DNA of 43,425 bases from Thermoplasmata archaeon (lineage in GTDB: Archaea > Thermoplasmatota > Thermoplasmata > Lutacidiplasmatales > UBA184): the NCBI GenBank assembly GCA_030041175.1, contig JASHOK010000076.1, forward strand, positions 1 to 43,425, written 5' to 3'. The translations under genes were made by a program, and so were the position numbers. Under the pieces are notes generated by a model. The model did no database searches. It worked only from the letters and a program-made list of their open reading frames with translations, and was not told the origin of the DNA. Of this stretch, positions 1 to 8,355 are shown piece by piece (position 1 is the first letter of the stretch; the number at the start of each line of letters is the position of its first letter).

Positions 1-1112
1 TCTGCGGTCCATGGAGAAGGGTCGGGGGCTGGTCCCTCGCGCCACGTACGTGGCGCCGGGCGACGGAATATGCGCTCGAACTCCGTTCGCCATCTCTCAG
101 GAAGCGGGCTGGTCCACGCATCCACCCTCGGTAGCGTTCGGAGCTGAAGGGCCGCACCTGCGAGACTTCGCGCTACGTTTTCAGCCGTATAGCCGCCTCC
201 ACCCGTCACGAGCAGACGTCCTCCGGCCACTTCGTGGGACATCCGGTGGACCAACTCGACCGCCCTTCCGTAGGAACGAGCAGTGTACTGCAGCTCGCCC
301 AGCCCGTCCCCTACGTGGGCGTCGGTTCCGCACTGGAGGACGATGAGCTCGGGACGGTAGCTCCGCAGCAGGGTGGGAACTACCTGCTCAAAGAGTGGGA
401 TGAAGGCCTCGTCTCCCGCCCCCGGCGGGAGCGGGAGGTTCACCTTGAGACCGGCCCCGTCGCCGTGTCCGGTCTCCGACGGGAAGCCGGTCCCGGGAAA
501 GATCGTGCGACCATCCTGGTGAAAGTCGATATCCAGCACGGTTCCGTCTTCGTAGAATCCATACATCACTCCGTCCCCGTGGTGAACGTCAATGTCGACG
601 TACGCCACTCGACGCGGAGTGCCCGTGCCTTGTTGGAATCGCCGGATTGCCACGGCGAGGTCATTGAAAATGCAGAATCCGCTGGCCCGACCCGGATGGG
701 CGTGGTGAAGGCCTCCCGCCGGGTTGAACGCGTGGGTGAGTGCGTCCCACTCGACGTAGCGAAGCCCTGTCAGGGTACCGCCTACGACCGCCGACGCGGC
801 CGCGAAGCAGCCCAAGAAGGCTGGAGTGTCACCGGCATCCAGGGACGGCGCGTGGCGGTCCCGCCCGGCTCGTTCGACCAGGCCCAAGTAATCTTCCCGG
901 TGAAACCGGAGAAGGTCGTCCCGTCCGGCGGTTTCCACCCTCTTCACGAGCTCGGGCTCCGAGGGAAGGCCGGGCCCAAAGTATCCCGACTCCTCGAGGA
1001 GTTGGACGGCCAGCTGGCGGCTCTTCTCCGTGAAGGGGTGCCCCGGACCGAAGTCGTACGCCTCGAAGGCAGGGTCCCACAGGACCTTGACCGGACATCC
1101 GGAGGTTGTCAT
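1..1112 (-). CDS. Histone deacetylase family (AcuC/acetylpolyamine amidohydrolase fold), 3' end cut by window
   Basis: Zinc-dependent deacetylase of the arginase/HDAC fold. Reading from the ATG at 1112, about 370 residues are visible and no stop is reached before base 1, so only a short C-terminal tail is missing. Family motifs are intact: the catalytic His pair in GGLHHAHPGRASGFC (about 136-137), the zinc-binding DIDVHHGDG (about 173-181), the third ligand in CGTDAHVGDG (Asp about 264), and the catalytic Tyr in GGGGYTAENVA (about 308). The substrate could be acetyl-lysine proteins, acetylpolyamines or another acetyl amide; the sequence does not decide. Its ATG overlaps the start of the divergent GMC oxidoreductase. 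An AT-rich box reading ATATAAT on this strand lies at 1145-1151, inside the GMC gene, about 36 nt upstream of the ATG, which would give a leader of about 10 nt. Family call is secure, substrate unknown. Confidence 0.93.
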   Translation of the reverse strand, partial: MTTSGCPVKVLWDPAFEAYDFGPGHPFTEKSRQLAVQLLEESGYFGPGLPSEPELVKRVETAGRDDLLRFHREDYLGLVERAGRDRHAPSLDAGDTPAFLGCFAAASAVVGGTLTGLRYVEWDALTHAFNPAGGLHHAHPGRASGFCIFNDLAVAIRRFQQGTGTPRRVAYVDIDVHHGDGVMYGFYEDGTVLDIDFHQDGRTIFPGTGFPSETGHGDGAGLKVNLPLPPGAGDEAFIPLFEQVVPTLLRSYRPELIVLQCGTDAHVGDGLGELQYTARSYGRAVELVHRMSHEVAGGRLLVTGGGGYTAENVARSLAGAALQLRTLPRVDAWTSPLPERWRTEFERIFRRPAPRTWREGPAPDPSPWTA

Positions 1113-3219
1113 GGCCGTGTGTCGGCCAAAGAACCGTGCCGGGGATTATATCGTCCCACTCGATGGGTCGCCCGGGGGTCGACGGACGGAGGACTTCTCC
1201 GCGGCCGAGCGTTCCACGCTCCGGAACGTCTGCGACACTCTTGTCCCGGCAGTCGACGACAGTTCGGCTTTCGCCGAGTTCTATGCCCGGCCGGCGTCGG
1301 CCCTCGGAGTCGACACCCAGATCCTCGACCTCATCCGGAGCGAGTTCCCCCCGCGGCAGGTCGCGGAGATCCATCAGCTGCTGCGGACCGTAGAGAGCCC
1401 GGTCCTGAATCTCTTCCTCGGGAACGGCTTCGTGCGTTTCTCGGCACTTTCGGGCGAGCGGCGTACCCGGTACCTGCAGGTCTGGCGCGACAGCCGGGCG
1501 GCCCGGAAGCGGACCGGCTTTCAAGCCCTCAAACGTCTCACGTGTTTTCTCTTCTACGCGATACCGGACGCCTCCGGTCATAGTCCGAACTGGCCCGCCG
1601 TTGGGTATCCGGGAGTCTTCCCCTCGACCCCGCGTCCGAGTCCGGATGACCATCTCCTGCGACCGATCGTACCGGAACAGGATCTCGAGCTCAGCTGCGA
1701 TGTCTGCGTCGTGGGTTCGGGAGCCGGCGGCAGCGTCGCGGCTCGGGATCTGCAAGCCGCGGGACTTTCCGTGATCGTCCTCGAGGCAGGCCCGTACCTC
1801 ACCGGAAGTGATCTCCGGCCGAGCGAACTCGACGGAACGGCGAGGTCGTTCGACCGGTCGGGCACGCTGGCCACAGATGACCTTGCCTTCCAGCTCCTCG
1901 CCGGCCGTGGCGCGGGAGGCGGGACCTTTGTCAACTGGATGACCTGTCTCCGGCCGCCTCCGTTCGTGCTGAGAGAGTGGGAGTCTCGGTACGGTATCGA
2001 CGGCCTCAGCGGGCCCGAGTTCGGGCGCGTCGTGGACTCCATCTGGCAGTCCCTGGAGGTGAACGACCGCGAGAGCCAGCGGAATCCCAACAACGACGCC
2101 CTCTGGCGGGGCTGCCAGGCTCTGGGCTTTAGGTCGGGGCAGGATTTTCAGACGATCTCTCGGAACGCGGTGGGCTGCGCACTCCGATGCGACTACTGCG
2201 GCTTCGGCTGCGCCTACTTGTGCAAGCGTTCGACGATCCTGAACCTCCTGCCCGAGGCCCAGAACGCCGGCGCACGGTTCCTCTTCCGTACCCAGGCGGA
2301 AGCCCTCGAGGTCAACGGCGGAAGAGTTGACGCCGTTCGAGCGCGGTACTCCGCGGGTCCAGATCGGTCTTACCGCGTTCGAGTTCGTGCTCGAGCCGTT
2401 GTTCTCGCCGGCGGGGCGATTCACACGCCGCTGCTCCTTCTCCGGTCTGGCGTTCGGTCCCGGGGCATTGGCCGCGGTCTCCGCCTGCATCCCACGACGG
2501 CGGTCGCGGGGGACCTGGGCCGGAGCGTTCAGGCGTGGGCGGGCCCGCCTCAGACGGTCGCAGTGACCAAGTTCCTCGACTGGGAGCACACGGGCGAGGG
2601 ATTCTGGATGGAGGCGGCGCCGGCTCATCCCGGTCTCTTCGCGCTCGCCGCGCCCTGGGTCGATGGAGCGGCTCACAAGCGCTGGATGCAGCAGCGGTAC
2701 GCGCGGGCGACCGCCACCATCGTTCTGCTCCGGGATGGTTCGCGAGGAACGGTCACCGTCGACGCGCGGGGAGAGCCCTCGATCCGATACGCGCTCAGCG
2801 GGGCGGACCGCGCTCGGCTCACTCGCGGCCTCCAGGAAACCGGGCGGATTCTGGCGGCGGCGGGCGCGAAGGGCCTCATCACTCTTCACAGCACGCCCGT
2901 AGAGGTGGAGGCGTCCGGAGAGCGTCTGACCGAATCCGAGGTAGACACGTTCCTCGCCGGCGTGGCAGAGCGCAGCCTCGCGCCGAATCGGTGCCTGATG
3001 TTCAGTGCCCACCTGATGGGCTCGTGCCCGATGGGGCGAGATTCGGCCCAGGCCGCGGTGTCTCCGCGAGGAGCGGTCTGGGGCTTGGAGAATGCCTATG
3101 TCGCCGACGGCTCGGTCTTCCCGACGGCTCCCGGGGTGAATCCGATGATCACTGTCATGGCCATGGCCCGCCGGACGAGCCAGTCGGTGGTCGAGGACCT
3201 TCGCCGCGAGAAGCGATGA
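1111..3219 (+). CDS. GMC-family oxidoreductase with gluconate-dehydrogenase-subunit-3-like N-terminus
   Basis: FAD-dependent alcohol/sugar oxidoreductase of 702 residues. Residues about 28-150 (FSAAERSTLRNVCDTLVP onward) resemble the helical gluconate 2-dehydrogenase subunit 3 module. Residues about 197-228 hold the ADP-binding motif (CVVGSGAGGSVAARDL, then VIVLEAGPYL). A cysteine-rich stretch, CALRCDYCGFGCAYLCKRS, is typical of long-chain alcohol oxidase relatives. The C-terminal GMC signature includes AHLMGSCPMG and GVNPMITVMA with the active-site His and Asn. Fusion of the two modules fits the long-chain fatty alcohol oxidase/dehydrogenase branch; the real substrate is not known. The ATG at 1111 is used because an upstream in-frame ATG at 1030 would run through the HDAC gene. 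The start shares two bases with the opposing ATG and could lie slightly downstream. No close functional partner is evident. Confidence 0.9.
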   Translation: MAVCRPKNRAGDYIVPLDGSPGGRRTEDFSAAERSTLRNVCDTLVPAVDDSSAFAEFYARPASALGVDTQILDLIRSEFPPRQVAEIHQLLRTVESPVLNLFLGNGFVRFSALSGERRTRYLQVWRDSRAARKRTGFQALKRLTCFLFYAIPDASGHSPNWPAVGYPGVFPSTPRPSPDDHLLRPIVPEQDLELSCDVCVVGSGAGGSVAARDLQAAGLSVIVLEAGPYLTGSDLRPSELDGTARSFDRSGTLATDDLAFQLLAGRGAGGGTFVNWMTCLRPPPFVLREWESRYGIDGLSGPEFGRVVDSIWQSLEVNDRESQRNPNNDALWRGCQALGFRSGQDFQTISRNAVGCALRCDYCGFGCAYLCKRSTILNLLPEAQNAGARFLFRTQAEALEVNGGRVDAVRARYSAGPDRSYRVRVRARAVVLAGGAIHTPLLLLRSGVRSRGIGRGLRLHPTTAVAGDLGRSVQAWAGPPQTVAVTKFLDWEHTGEGFWMEAAPAHPGLFALAAPWVDGAAHKRWMQQRYARATATIVLLRDGSRGTVTVDARGEPSIRYALSGADRARLTRGLQETGRILAAAGAKGLITLHSTPVEVEASGERLTESEVDTFLAGVAERSLAPNRCLMFSAHLMGSCPMGRDSAQAAVSPRGAVWGLENAYVADGSVFPTAPGVNPMITVMAMARRTSQSVVEDLRREKR
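1145..1151 (-). promoter_or_regulatory. Probable TATA box of the HDAC-family gene
   Basis: ATATAAT on the minus strand, about 36 nt before the ATG at 1112. It lies within the first codons of the divergent GMC gene. Assigned by composition and spacing only. Confidence 0.4.
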
Positions 3220-3228
3220 CGCATCTCT

Positions 3229-3387
3229 TCAGGTCTTGACCCCGCGCCACACGGCCTTCGGCCGGGCGTCGAGGCACCATTGCTGGCACTTCACACAGAA
3301 CGGAACGCTCGGAGGGGGCCGCTGCACGTGGTCCGAGTCGGGGTGGCTACACTTCGGGCACGGCATCGGTTTCCCTGCTGCACTCAC
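3229..3387 (-). CDS. Small zinc-ribbon protein
   Basis: A 52-residue protein from the GTG at 3387, or 45 residues from the ATG at 3366. It carries MPCPKCSHPDSDHVQ followed by PFCVKCQQWCLDARPK: two CxxC knuckles and one extra Cys, as in one-domain archaeal zinc ribbons that bind RNA, DNA or protein partners. It lies convergent with the GMC gene, 9 bp from its stop. No partner can be assigned. Its reality is supported by the paired CxxC motifs and by a clean fit between neighbouring genes; the exact start is uncertain. Confidence 0.68.
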   Translation of the reverse strand: MSAAGKPMPCPKCSHPDSDHVQRPPPSVPFCVKCQQWCLDARPKAVWRGVKT

Positions 3388-3569
3388 GTCCGCCGGGCCG
3401 TCTTCGATTCGGGACCGCGGCGTCGGACGTGACGGTACCGCGCCCGATACTTCCGCTTTCGCCTCTGACGTCGCTCGAGTTCCGAGGCCGTCCGCTCCGC
3501 CGCGTCCAGGCCCATCCTCGTGCTACCCTCGCCCGGGAGTCCGGGATGGGACGCGGGGGGGCTCGGCGG

Positions 3570-4184
3570 CTAGACGTACTGCTGGTCGGTGTAGCAGTAG
3601 TACCGGTTGTACTGCGGGATGAACGTCGCGGGGCGACCACACTTGGGGCAGATCACCGGTGCCGGGGCGGCCGGTGCCGCCGGGGGCGGCGCGGCCACCG
3701 GCGCAGGCTGCATGCCGGGCGCGGGCTGAGGCTGCATTGGCGCGGCCGGCGGTACCCCGTACGGGGACGCGGGAGCCATCATTGGCGCCCCGCCCGGGAA
3801 GCCGGGCGGCGGCATCTGCTGCTCTCGGACGGCGTCTCCGAGTTTGATGTAGCCAATCAGGTAGAGGATGCCCGGTAGGATGCCCCAGACCGTGATGATG
3901 GAGAGAATCGCAACGATCAGCGTCCAGGTGCGGGCCGCCTGGTAGCGACCCTCGCGGACCGGCTTGTAGGAAAACAACCAAACCAGGATGAGCCAAACGA
4001 CTCCAATGAACGCGAGAACGAGATAGACAATCCCAACGAAGGGGAACGCGATGGCGATCAGGCCGCCGTAGACAAGCCCCACCAGTACGAAGACTGCCTG
4101 GAGGATCAGGCCCACCAGAATGAGGGTCTTCGCCGTCGAGCCTGAGGGCGGCACGTAACTTTGCGCTCCCGGTTGGCCGTACAC
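3570..4184 (-). CDS. Four-TM membrane protein with Pro/Ala linker and C-terminal Cys motif
   Basis: About 204 residues from the GTG at 4184. About four hydrophobic segments follow a short N-terminus (TLILVGLILQAVFVLVGLVY, IAIAFPFVGIVYLVLAFIGV, WLILVWLFSY, TLIVAILSIITVWGILPGIL). A Pro/Ala/Met-rich linker follows, and then a cytosolic tail with CPKCGRPATFIPQYNRYYCY. This layout, a membrane core plus a tethered zinc-ribbon-like tail, is common in uncharacterised Thermoplasmata proteins. The GTG at 4184 is preferred over an in-frame GTG at 4256 because an AAAATACC box lies exactly 25 nt upstream, and the longer start would read through it. Function unknown; a role in membrane homeostasis or signalling is only a guess. 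Confidence 0.8.
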   Translation of the reverse strand: MYGQPGAQSYVPPSGSTAKTLILVGLILQAVFVLVGLVYGGLIAIAFPFVGIVYLVLAFIGVVWLILVWLFSYKPVREGRYQAARTWTLIVAILSIITVWGILPGILYLIGYIKLGDAVREQQMPPPGFPGGAPMMAPASPYGVPPAAPMQPQPAPGMQPAPVAAPPPAAPAAPAPVICPKCGRPATFIPQYNRYYCYTDQQYV

Positions 4185-4204
4185 GCCGACGCCACGAAGC
4201 GGGA

Positions 4205-4212
4205 GGTATTTT
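4205..4212 (-). promoter_or_regulatory. TATA box of the four-TM protein gene
   Basis: AAAATACC on the minus strand, centred about 25 nt upstream of the GTG at 4184, which implies a leaderless mRNA. It decides the start codon of that gene. Confidence 0.55.
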
Positions 4213-4294
4213 GACCCTTCGGTTGACGAAAATCGCGGAGCGCTGCGCAGAGCCACTCCGCTGCAGGTTCGGGGACGGTTGACGGCCCCCGAAG

Positions 4295-4303
4295 GAGTAA
4301 TCC
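4295..4303 (+). promoter_or_regulatory. Probable TATA box of the CBS gene
   Basis: GAGTAATCC, centred about 27 nt upstream of the GTG at 4326. It supports that start and a leaderless transcript. Confidence 0.4.
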
Positions 4304-4325
4304 CCCTCTCCGGATTTCTCGCGGT

Positions 4326-4883
4326 GTGCCGGCAGGCTCGGGGGTCGCACAGCGCAAGCGACGACGCGCCCGGCCTCCCACCGTCGCGGGCACAGAGGCT
4401 TCTCGTCGCGGTCTCGGGTTCTACGGGTACGTGGTCCGGGACGTGATGTCCCGGCCCGTGATCAGCGTCCGGCCCGAAGCCTCACTCGAGGTGGCGGCGT
4501 CCCTCATGAGTACGCACGGGGTGTCGGGATTGCCGGTTCTGGACCGACGGCCACGCCTCGTCGGGGTCCTGAGTCAGAAGGACGTAGTGCGGGTACTCCA
4601 CGAGCGCGCGGGCCTTTCGCTGCCGGGCGGGATCTTTGACCTGATCCTGGATTCTACGAAGGCGCGGCGCAGCGACCTCCCCCGGGAGTGTCGAACCATC
4701 CTCGAGAACACTCGGGTCCGTGCGGCCATGTCGAACCGACCGATCACCGTCGGGCCGAACGCGTCGCTCGACGATGCGATCCGCCTCTTGATCGAGCACA
4801 AGATCAACCGTCTGCCCGTCATGGAAGGCGGCTCGCTGATCGGGATCGTATCCCGGCACGACCTGCTGAGCGGCTTCCTCTGA
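4326..4883 (+). CDS. CBS-domain-pair protein
   Basis: A 185-residue protein holding a tandem CBS (Bateman) module. The first CBS begins near residue 37 (VVRDVMSRPVISVRPEAS, then MSTHGVSGLPVLD and LVGVLSQKDVVRVL). The second runs from about 128 (VRAAMSNRPITVGPNASLDDAIRLL, then KINRLPVM and LIGIVSRHDLL). Bateman modules bind adenine nucleotides or SAM and regulate partner enzymes or transporters; no catalytic domain is fused here, so it probably acts in trans. The first 35 residues are basic and unlike the family (RKRRRARPP), so the start could lie nearer the first CBS (GTG about 4432), but an AT-rich box 27 nt upstream favours 4326. It ends 9 bp from the convergent M1 peptidase. Ligand and partner unknown. 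Confidence 0.88.
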   Translation: MPAGSGVAQRKRRRARPPTVAGTEASRRGLGFYGYVVRDVMSRPVISVRPEASLEVAASLMSTHGVSGLPVLDRRPRLVGVLSQKDVVRVLHERAGLSLPGGIFDLILDSTKARRSDLPRECRTILENTRVRAAMSNRPITVGPNASLDDAIRLLIEHKINRLPVMEGGSLIGIVSRHDLLSGFL

Positions 4884-4892
4884 CCGCCGGCC

Positions 4893-7298
4893 CTACGGGT
4901 GCGGCGGCCGTCGCGTAGCCCTCAGCCGGGCTACGGATGAGGCGTACTCCAGCCCCTTCTGAATCCCGCGTTCCGCACCACGGACCGGATGCTGTGCGAA
5001 GTATTCCTTCAGCTCGGGGTAATTGGTACCGCCCAGGTTGGAGATCAGCGTCTCGTAGATGATGTGCAGGGTCGAGGTACCGCCGAACGCGCCCAAGACC
5101 TTCTCGCCTTGCGCCAAGTACCAGCGCCAGACCACCGGCCGAGACTGAGGGTGGTTCAGGGCTTCGAAGAGCATCCACGGGAACTGGGAGAACGGGAGCT
5201 CCCCGGTGCTGGCCCGGTCCAGCGCTGCCGCAGTGAGCGCCGGGTCTTCAAACGAGGCCAAGGCCCGGGCCATCTGGACCTGGCCGGCGTCGTTGGCTCC
5301 TTGGAGACGCTGCCAGAATCCGTCGACCGCCGGCGCCCCAGTCGCCTCGGCGTACGCCACTGCGACCGCCTGTCGGAGGTCGGGGTCGATGGTATCGAAC
5401 CGGGCATACATCGGCGCGAGCTCGCGCGCAAACGCCGGGTCGAAGACCAGCCGGCCCCGGAGGGCCACCTCGCGGAGTCGACGCTCCATATCGCTCTCGC
5501 CCGGCTTGGCGGTGAGCCCGAAGCGATCGGTTTGCGCTCGATGGACTCGGCGGTACAGCTCGAGAAATTCGGGATCGTCGTAGAGCGCCAGCGCAACGGT
5601 GCTGAGCTGATGAAGGACCTCGTGGCCGACCAGTGGATCCTTGTCCTTCACCGCCCGTTCGATCAGGGACTTCCACCGGTCGAATGCGATGTCCCCGGAA
5701 AACAGGAACGCGAGGAGGTCCTCCGTGAGCAGCCACCGCTCGGACGACGAGAGTCGGTCGAACCGCTCCACCAATCGGTCGTACGTCGAGTCGTCGTAGA
5801 GCACGCGATAGAAGCCCAGGGCCTGCTCGTTGACGAAGACGTCCGTCGCTGCCGGAACGTTGAGCGTGATCTCGGGGCCGGACATCAGCACCCTGAGGGG
5901 CGCTCCGTCCGTTCGTGCCACCAGCGGGATCGGCCAGTACTGCCGGGGATGCTCCCCAGTGATCGAGAATCGACGCTGCTCGAGATGGAGGCCATCCGCC
6001 CCTCGGTGGACGATCAGCACCGGATGGCCCGGACGCTCCACCCAGCGCCGCATCAGGTCCGAGATCGGTTGACGGGCGGCGTTCTCGAGCGCAGCCCAGA
6101 GGTCCTCGCTTCGGGCGTTCGCGTACTGGAACTTGGAGAGGTAGTCATGGACGCCCTGCCGGAACGCCTCGGGGCCGACGAAGCCCTCGAGCATGCGAAG
6201 GACGCTCGCGCCCTTGCCGTAACTGATCTCGTCGAAGATCTCCTCGATCTCCTCGGCCGAAGCGACCGCCTGGCGGATCGGGTGGGTGGAGGAGAGCGAG
6301 TCTCCGGCGAGGGCCGGGGACATCTCGGAGAGAAAGAAGTCGTCCCAGATGCTGGCGTCGCCAAGGCGGTCGAGGACTTTGAACGCCATGAGCGCGGCAA
6401 AGCTCTCGTTGAGCCAGATCTCGTCCCACCAGTGCATGGTCACGAGGTCGCCAAACCACTGGTGTGCGATCTCGTGGGCCGTCACGGTCGCGATCTGACG
6501 TCGGAGACCCGCTGTCGTCGCCTCGTCGGCCAGCAGGAGGCGTTCCCGACTGGTGATGATCCCCCAGTTCTCCATCGCGCCGGCCGCGAACTCCCGAAGC
6601 GAGACGAGGTCCAGCTTTGGCAGAGGATACGGGACGCCGTAGTAACTCTCGAACTCCTTGAGGACTCTCTGGGCGATCCCCAGCGCGAATTGACCCTTGG
6701 AGGCATCCCCGGGGGGCGTCCATATCGCCACCCGGGAGCCTGGTCCCGTGCCCCGGAGCACGTCGAACTTTCCGATGCCGAGGAAGACCAGATAGGTCGA
6801 CATCCGCGGTGTGCGGACGAAGCGTACCCGCTGTCGGCCGTTTACGGTCGCCACCTCGTTCGAGGGGGTGTTGAAGAGGACGGTCAGGCCCGGGTCGGTG
6901 GTGACCTCCACGTCGAAGGTCGCCTTCTGATCGGGGCGGTCCACGCACGGGAACACATGTCGGGCGCCGGTCGACTCAAATTGCGTCGCCAGCACGTAGT
7001 CGGGCGGCTGCCGGGACCGGTAGAGGCCTTGAAGACTCTGGTCCGGCGCCTTTCCCGAAAAGGCTACCTCCAGCTCACGGGCCCCGGACGGGATACCGGA
7101 GACCTCGAGCTCCTGGCTGGCCTCCAGAAGGCGGGTGGACAGGGGGTGTGCCCCCGAGGCGGCGTGGTCGATCTCGAGGCCCACCGAATTGAGCCGGACC
7201 GACGGAGCGTCGAGCTCGCCGGTGAGCCGGACCCGGCCGCGGAAAGTGCGGTTGGAGAAGTCGACATCCAACCACAACTGGTACGATTCGGTCTTCAC
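4893..7298 (-). CDS. M1-family zinc aminopeptidase (tricorn-interacting factor F2/F3 type)
   Basis: About 801 residues, typical for archaeal M1 enzymes. These trim peptides released by the proteasome or tricorn protease in the cytosol. The N-terminal beta domain starts at VKTESYQLWLDVDF. The substrate-N-terminus motif GAMEN is at about 240-244, and the zinc site HEIAH with the downstream NES glutamate is at about 275-298. The C-terminal helical domain (RRWVERPGHPVLIV to the end) is ERAP1-like. The GTG at 7298 gives the natural family start; an ATG at 7322 would add eight unrelated residues and lies only about 15 nt from the putative TATA box CCTTTACATGG (7332-7342). No signal peptide is visible. 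It probably supplies amino acids to the catabolic enzymes encoded nearby. Confidence 0.95.
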   Translation of the reverse strand: MKTESYQLWLDVDFSNRTFRGRVRLTGELDAPSVRLNSVGLEIDHAASGAHPLSTRLLEASQELEVSGIPSGARELEVAFSGKAPDQSLQGLYRSRQPPDYVLATQFESTGARHVFPCVDRPDQKATFDVEVTTDPGLTVLFNTPSNEVATVNGRQRVRFVRTPRMSTYLVFLGIGKFDVLRGTGPGSRVAIWTPPGDASKGQFALGIAQRVLKEFESYYGVPYPLPKLDLVSLREFAAGAMENWGIITSRERLLLADEATTAGLRRQIATVTAHEIAHQWFGDLVTMHWWDEIWLNESFAALMAFKVLDRLGDASIWDDFFLSEMSPALAGDSLSSTHPIRQAVASAEEIEEIFDEISYGKGASVLRMLEGFVGPEAFRQGVHDYLSKFQYANARSEDLWAALENAARQPISDLMRRWVERPGHPVLIVHRGADGLHLEQRRFSITGEHPRQYWPIPLVARTDGAPLRVLMSGPEITLNVPAATDVFVNEQALGFYRVLYDDSTYDRLVERFDRLSSSERWLLTEDLLAFLFSGDIAFDRWKSLIERAVKDKDPLVGHEVLHQLSTVALALYDDPEFLELYRRVHRAQTDRFGLTAKPGESDMERRLREVALRGRLVFDPAFARELAPMYARFDTIDPDLRQAVAVAYAEATGAPAVDGFWQRLQGANDAGQVQMARALASFEDPALTAAALDRASTGELPFSQFPWMLFEALNHPQSRPVVWRWYLAQGEKVLGAFGGTSTLHIIYETLISNLGGTNYPELKEYFAQHPVRGAERGIQKGLEYASSVARLRATRRPPHP

Positions 7299-7331
7299 GC
7301 GATGCGGACCCGGCCCCCGCATGCCGGCCGC

Positions 7332-7342
7332 CCCATGTAAAG
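7332..7342 (-). promoter_or_regulatory. Possible TATA box of the M1 aminopeptidase gene
   Basis: CCTTTACATGG on the minus strand. It would start transcription near 7311, favouring the GTG at 7298 over the ATG at 7322. Weak, by composition and spacing. Confidence 0.35.
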
Positions 7343-7458
7343 GCCGCGGAGGCGGCTCCGAGCGGGTGCCGGCGGCCCGCCCAGCTCCTTCTCACTGCCG
7401 TAGAATTGGGAGAAATGACTTGCCTGCCGGGACGACGGACCGCCGGGCCGGCGGCGCC

Positions 7459-7905
7459 CTAGGCGGTCTTCTGCTTGAGCCGAGCGAGGACCTCGGTCCA
7501 AGCTCCGGTGTGCCATTCCAAAGCGGCCGCCCCGATTCCGTCGTCGGGCCAGCCCTCGTGCTCGAGGCGGAGGCGGGTACGGTTCGGGCCCAGTGGCTGA
7601 AAGAGCACCGTGAGGTTCGTGACCGGCAAGTCCCCAGACTGGCCGGGGACGGTGCACGCCGGAACCTTCCAGGCCACCTTCAGAACGTACTCCTCTTCCA
7701 GGCCAACGATCGCCCCGCCGACGGGGCCAGGAATCGGACGGGCCGCGAGACGTCCAGTCAGTAGGTAGGTCCCCCCGATGCGAAGGTCGATCGTCGATCC
7801 CTCGGCCAGCCAGCTGGCCACCTGATCGGGTTCGGTCCAAAGGGCCCAGAGATCCTCTACCGGAATCTGCAGCTCCTCGATGAGAACCAGGGGTCCAGCC
7901 GCCAT
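7459..7905 (-). CDS. SRPBCC (AHSA1/CalC-like) domain protein
   Basis: A 148-residue single-domain START/Bet-v1-like protein. Recognisable elements are IEELQIPVEDLWALWTEP with VASWL at the N-terminus, the central IGGTYLL strand, TNLTVLFQPLGPNRTRLRLEHEG, and a C-terminal helix (WHTGAWTEVLARLKQK). The fold forms a hydrophobic cavity that binds lipids or small ligands; AHSA1 relatives may also assist chaperones. A CTCTAATAGG box at about 7931-7940 lies about 31 nt upstream of the ATG at 7905. A second SRPBCC protein is encoded at 26254-26709. Ligand unknown. Confidence 0.85.
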   Translation of the reverse strand: MAAGPLVLIEELQIPVEDLWALWTEPDQVASWLAEGSTIDLRIGGTYLLTGRLAARPIPGPVGGAIVGLEEEYVLKVAWKVPACTVPGQSGDLPVTNLTVLFQPLGPNRTRLRLEHEGWPDDGIGAAALEWHTGAWTEVLARLKQKTA

Positions 7906-7962
7906 CGGTACGGGGGCCGCAGCGGCCTCGGCCTATTAGAGTTCCCTCGGAGGGCGCCTGGA

Positions 7963-8205
7963 CTAGTCGTCCTCCGAGGTCAGGATTCTGGCACAGGAGA
8001 TACAGGGGATGGGACGCGGCTGGAAGTCGTAGGAACGGTGGCTCACCCGGCTGACCGGGGTCGGGTCCCCTGGGCCCACCGCTATGCGGAACTTGCTCGC
8101 CAGTACGGTTCGGACGATGTCTCCGTCCGCGCCGCAGCGGGCACAGAGGTCGAACTCGACGGCGTCCGTCGCGCTTCCTCCCGCCGATGTGCGCAGTCGC
8201 GGCAT
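7963..8205 (-). CDS. Small protein with two CxxC motifs
   Basis: An 80-residue protein with CARCGADGDIV near residue 21 and CISCARILTSEDD at the C-terminus. Four cysteines spaced as two knuckles suggest a zinc ribbon split by about 45 residues rich in Arg, Ser and Pro. There is no membrane segment. It lies 57 bp upstream of the SRPBCC gene on the same strand and divergent from the peroxiredoxin gene. I do not recognise a family; a metal-binding or nucleic-acid-binding adaptor is plausible but unproven. Confidence 0.6.
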   Translation of the reverse strand: MPRLRTSAGGSATDAVEFDLCARCGADGDIVRTVLASKFRIAVGPGDPTPVSRVSHRSYDFQPRPIPCISCARILTSEDD

Positions 8206-8355
8206 GGGTTGGCGCCTCCATGGCTGCGGGGTACATGAACGGTCCCGACAACGTCTCCCCGACGACCGAGGCCGGCGCCGGGCGTGGTGGGCAACTCCCA
8301 GTGGCGTTCGACCCCCGTTTGGCTTTCATAGCCCAGTGGTCTCGCAGTGCCCGCT

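Noticed and set aside
829-3012. A 727-codon open frame on the minus strand opposite the GMC gene
   Set aside because: Low-complexity Arg/Pro/Gly translation without domains; the opposite strand holds a complete GMC oxidoreductase. It is a by-product of high G+C.
4989-7340. A 783-codon open frame on the plus strand opposite the M1 peptidase
   Set aside because: No recognisable motif; the minus strand has all M1 catalytic motifs.
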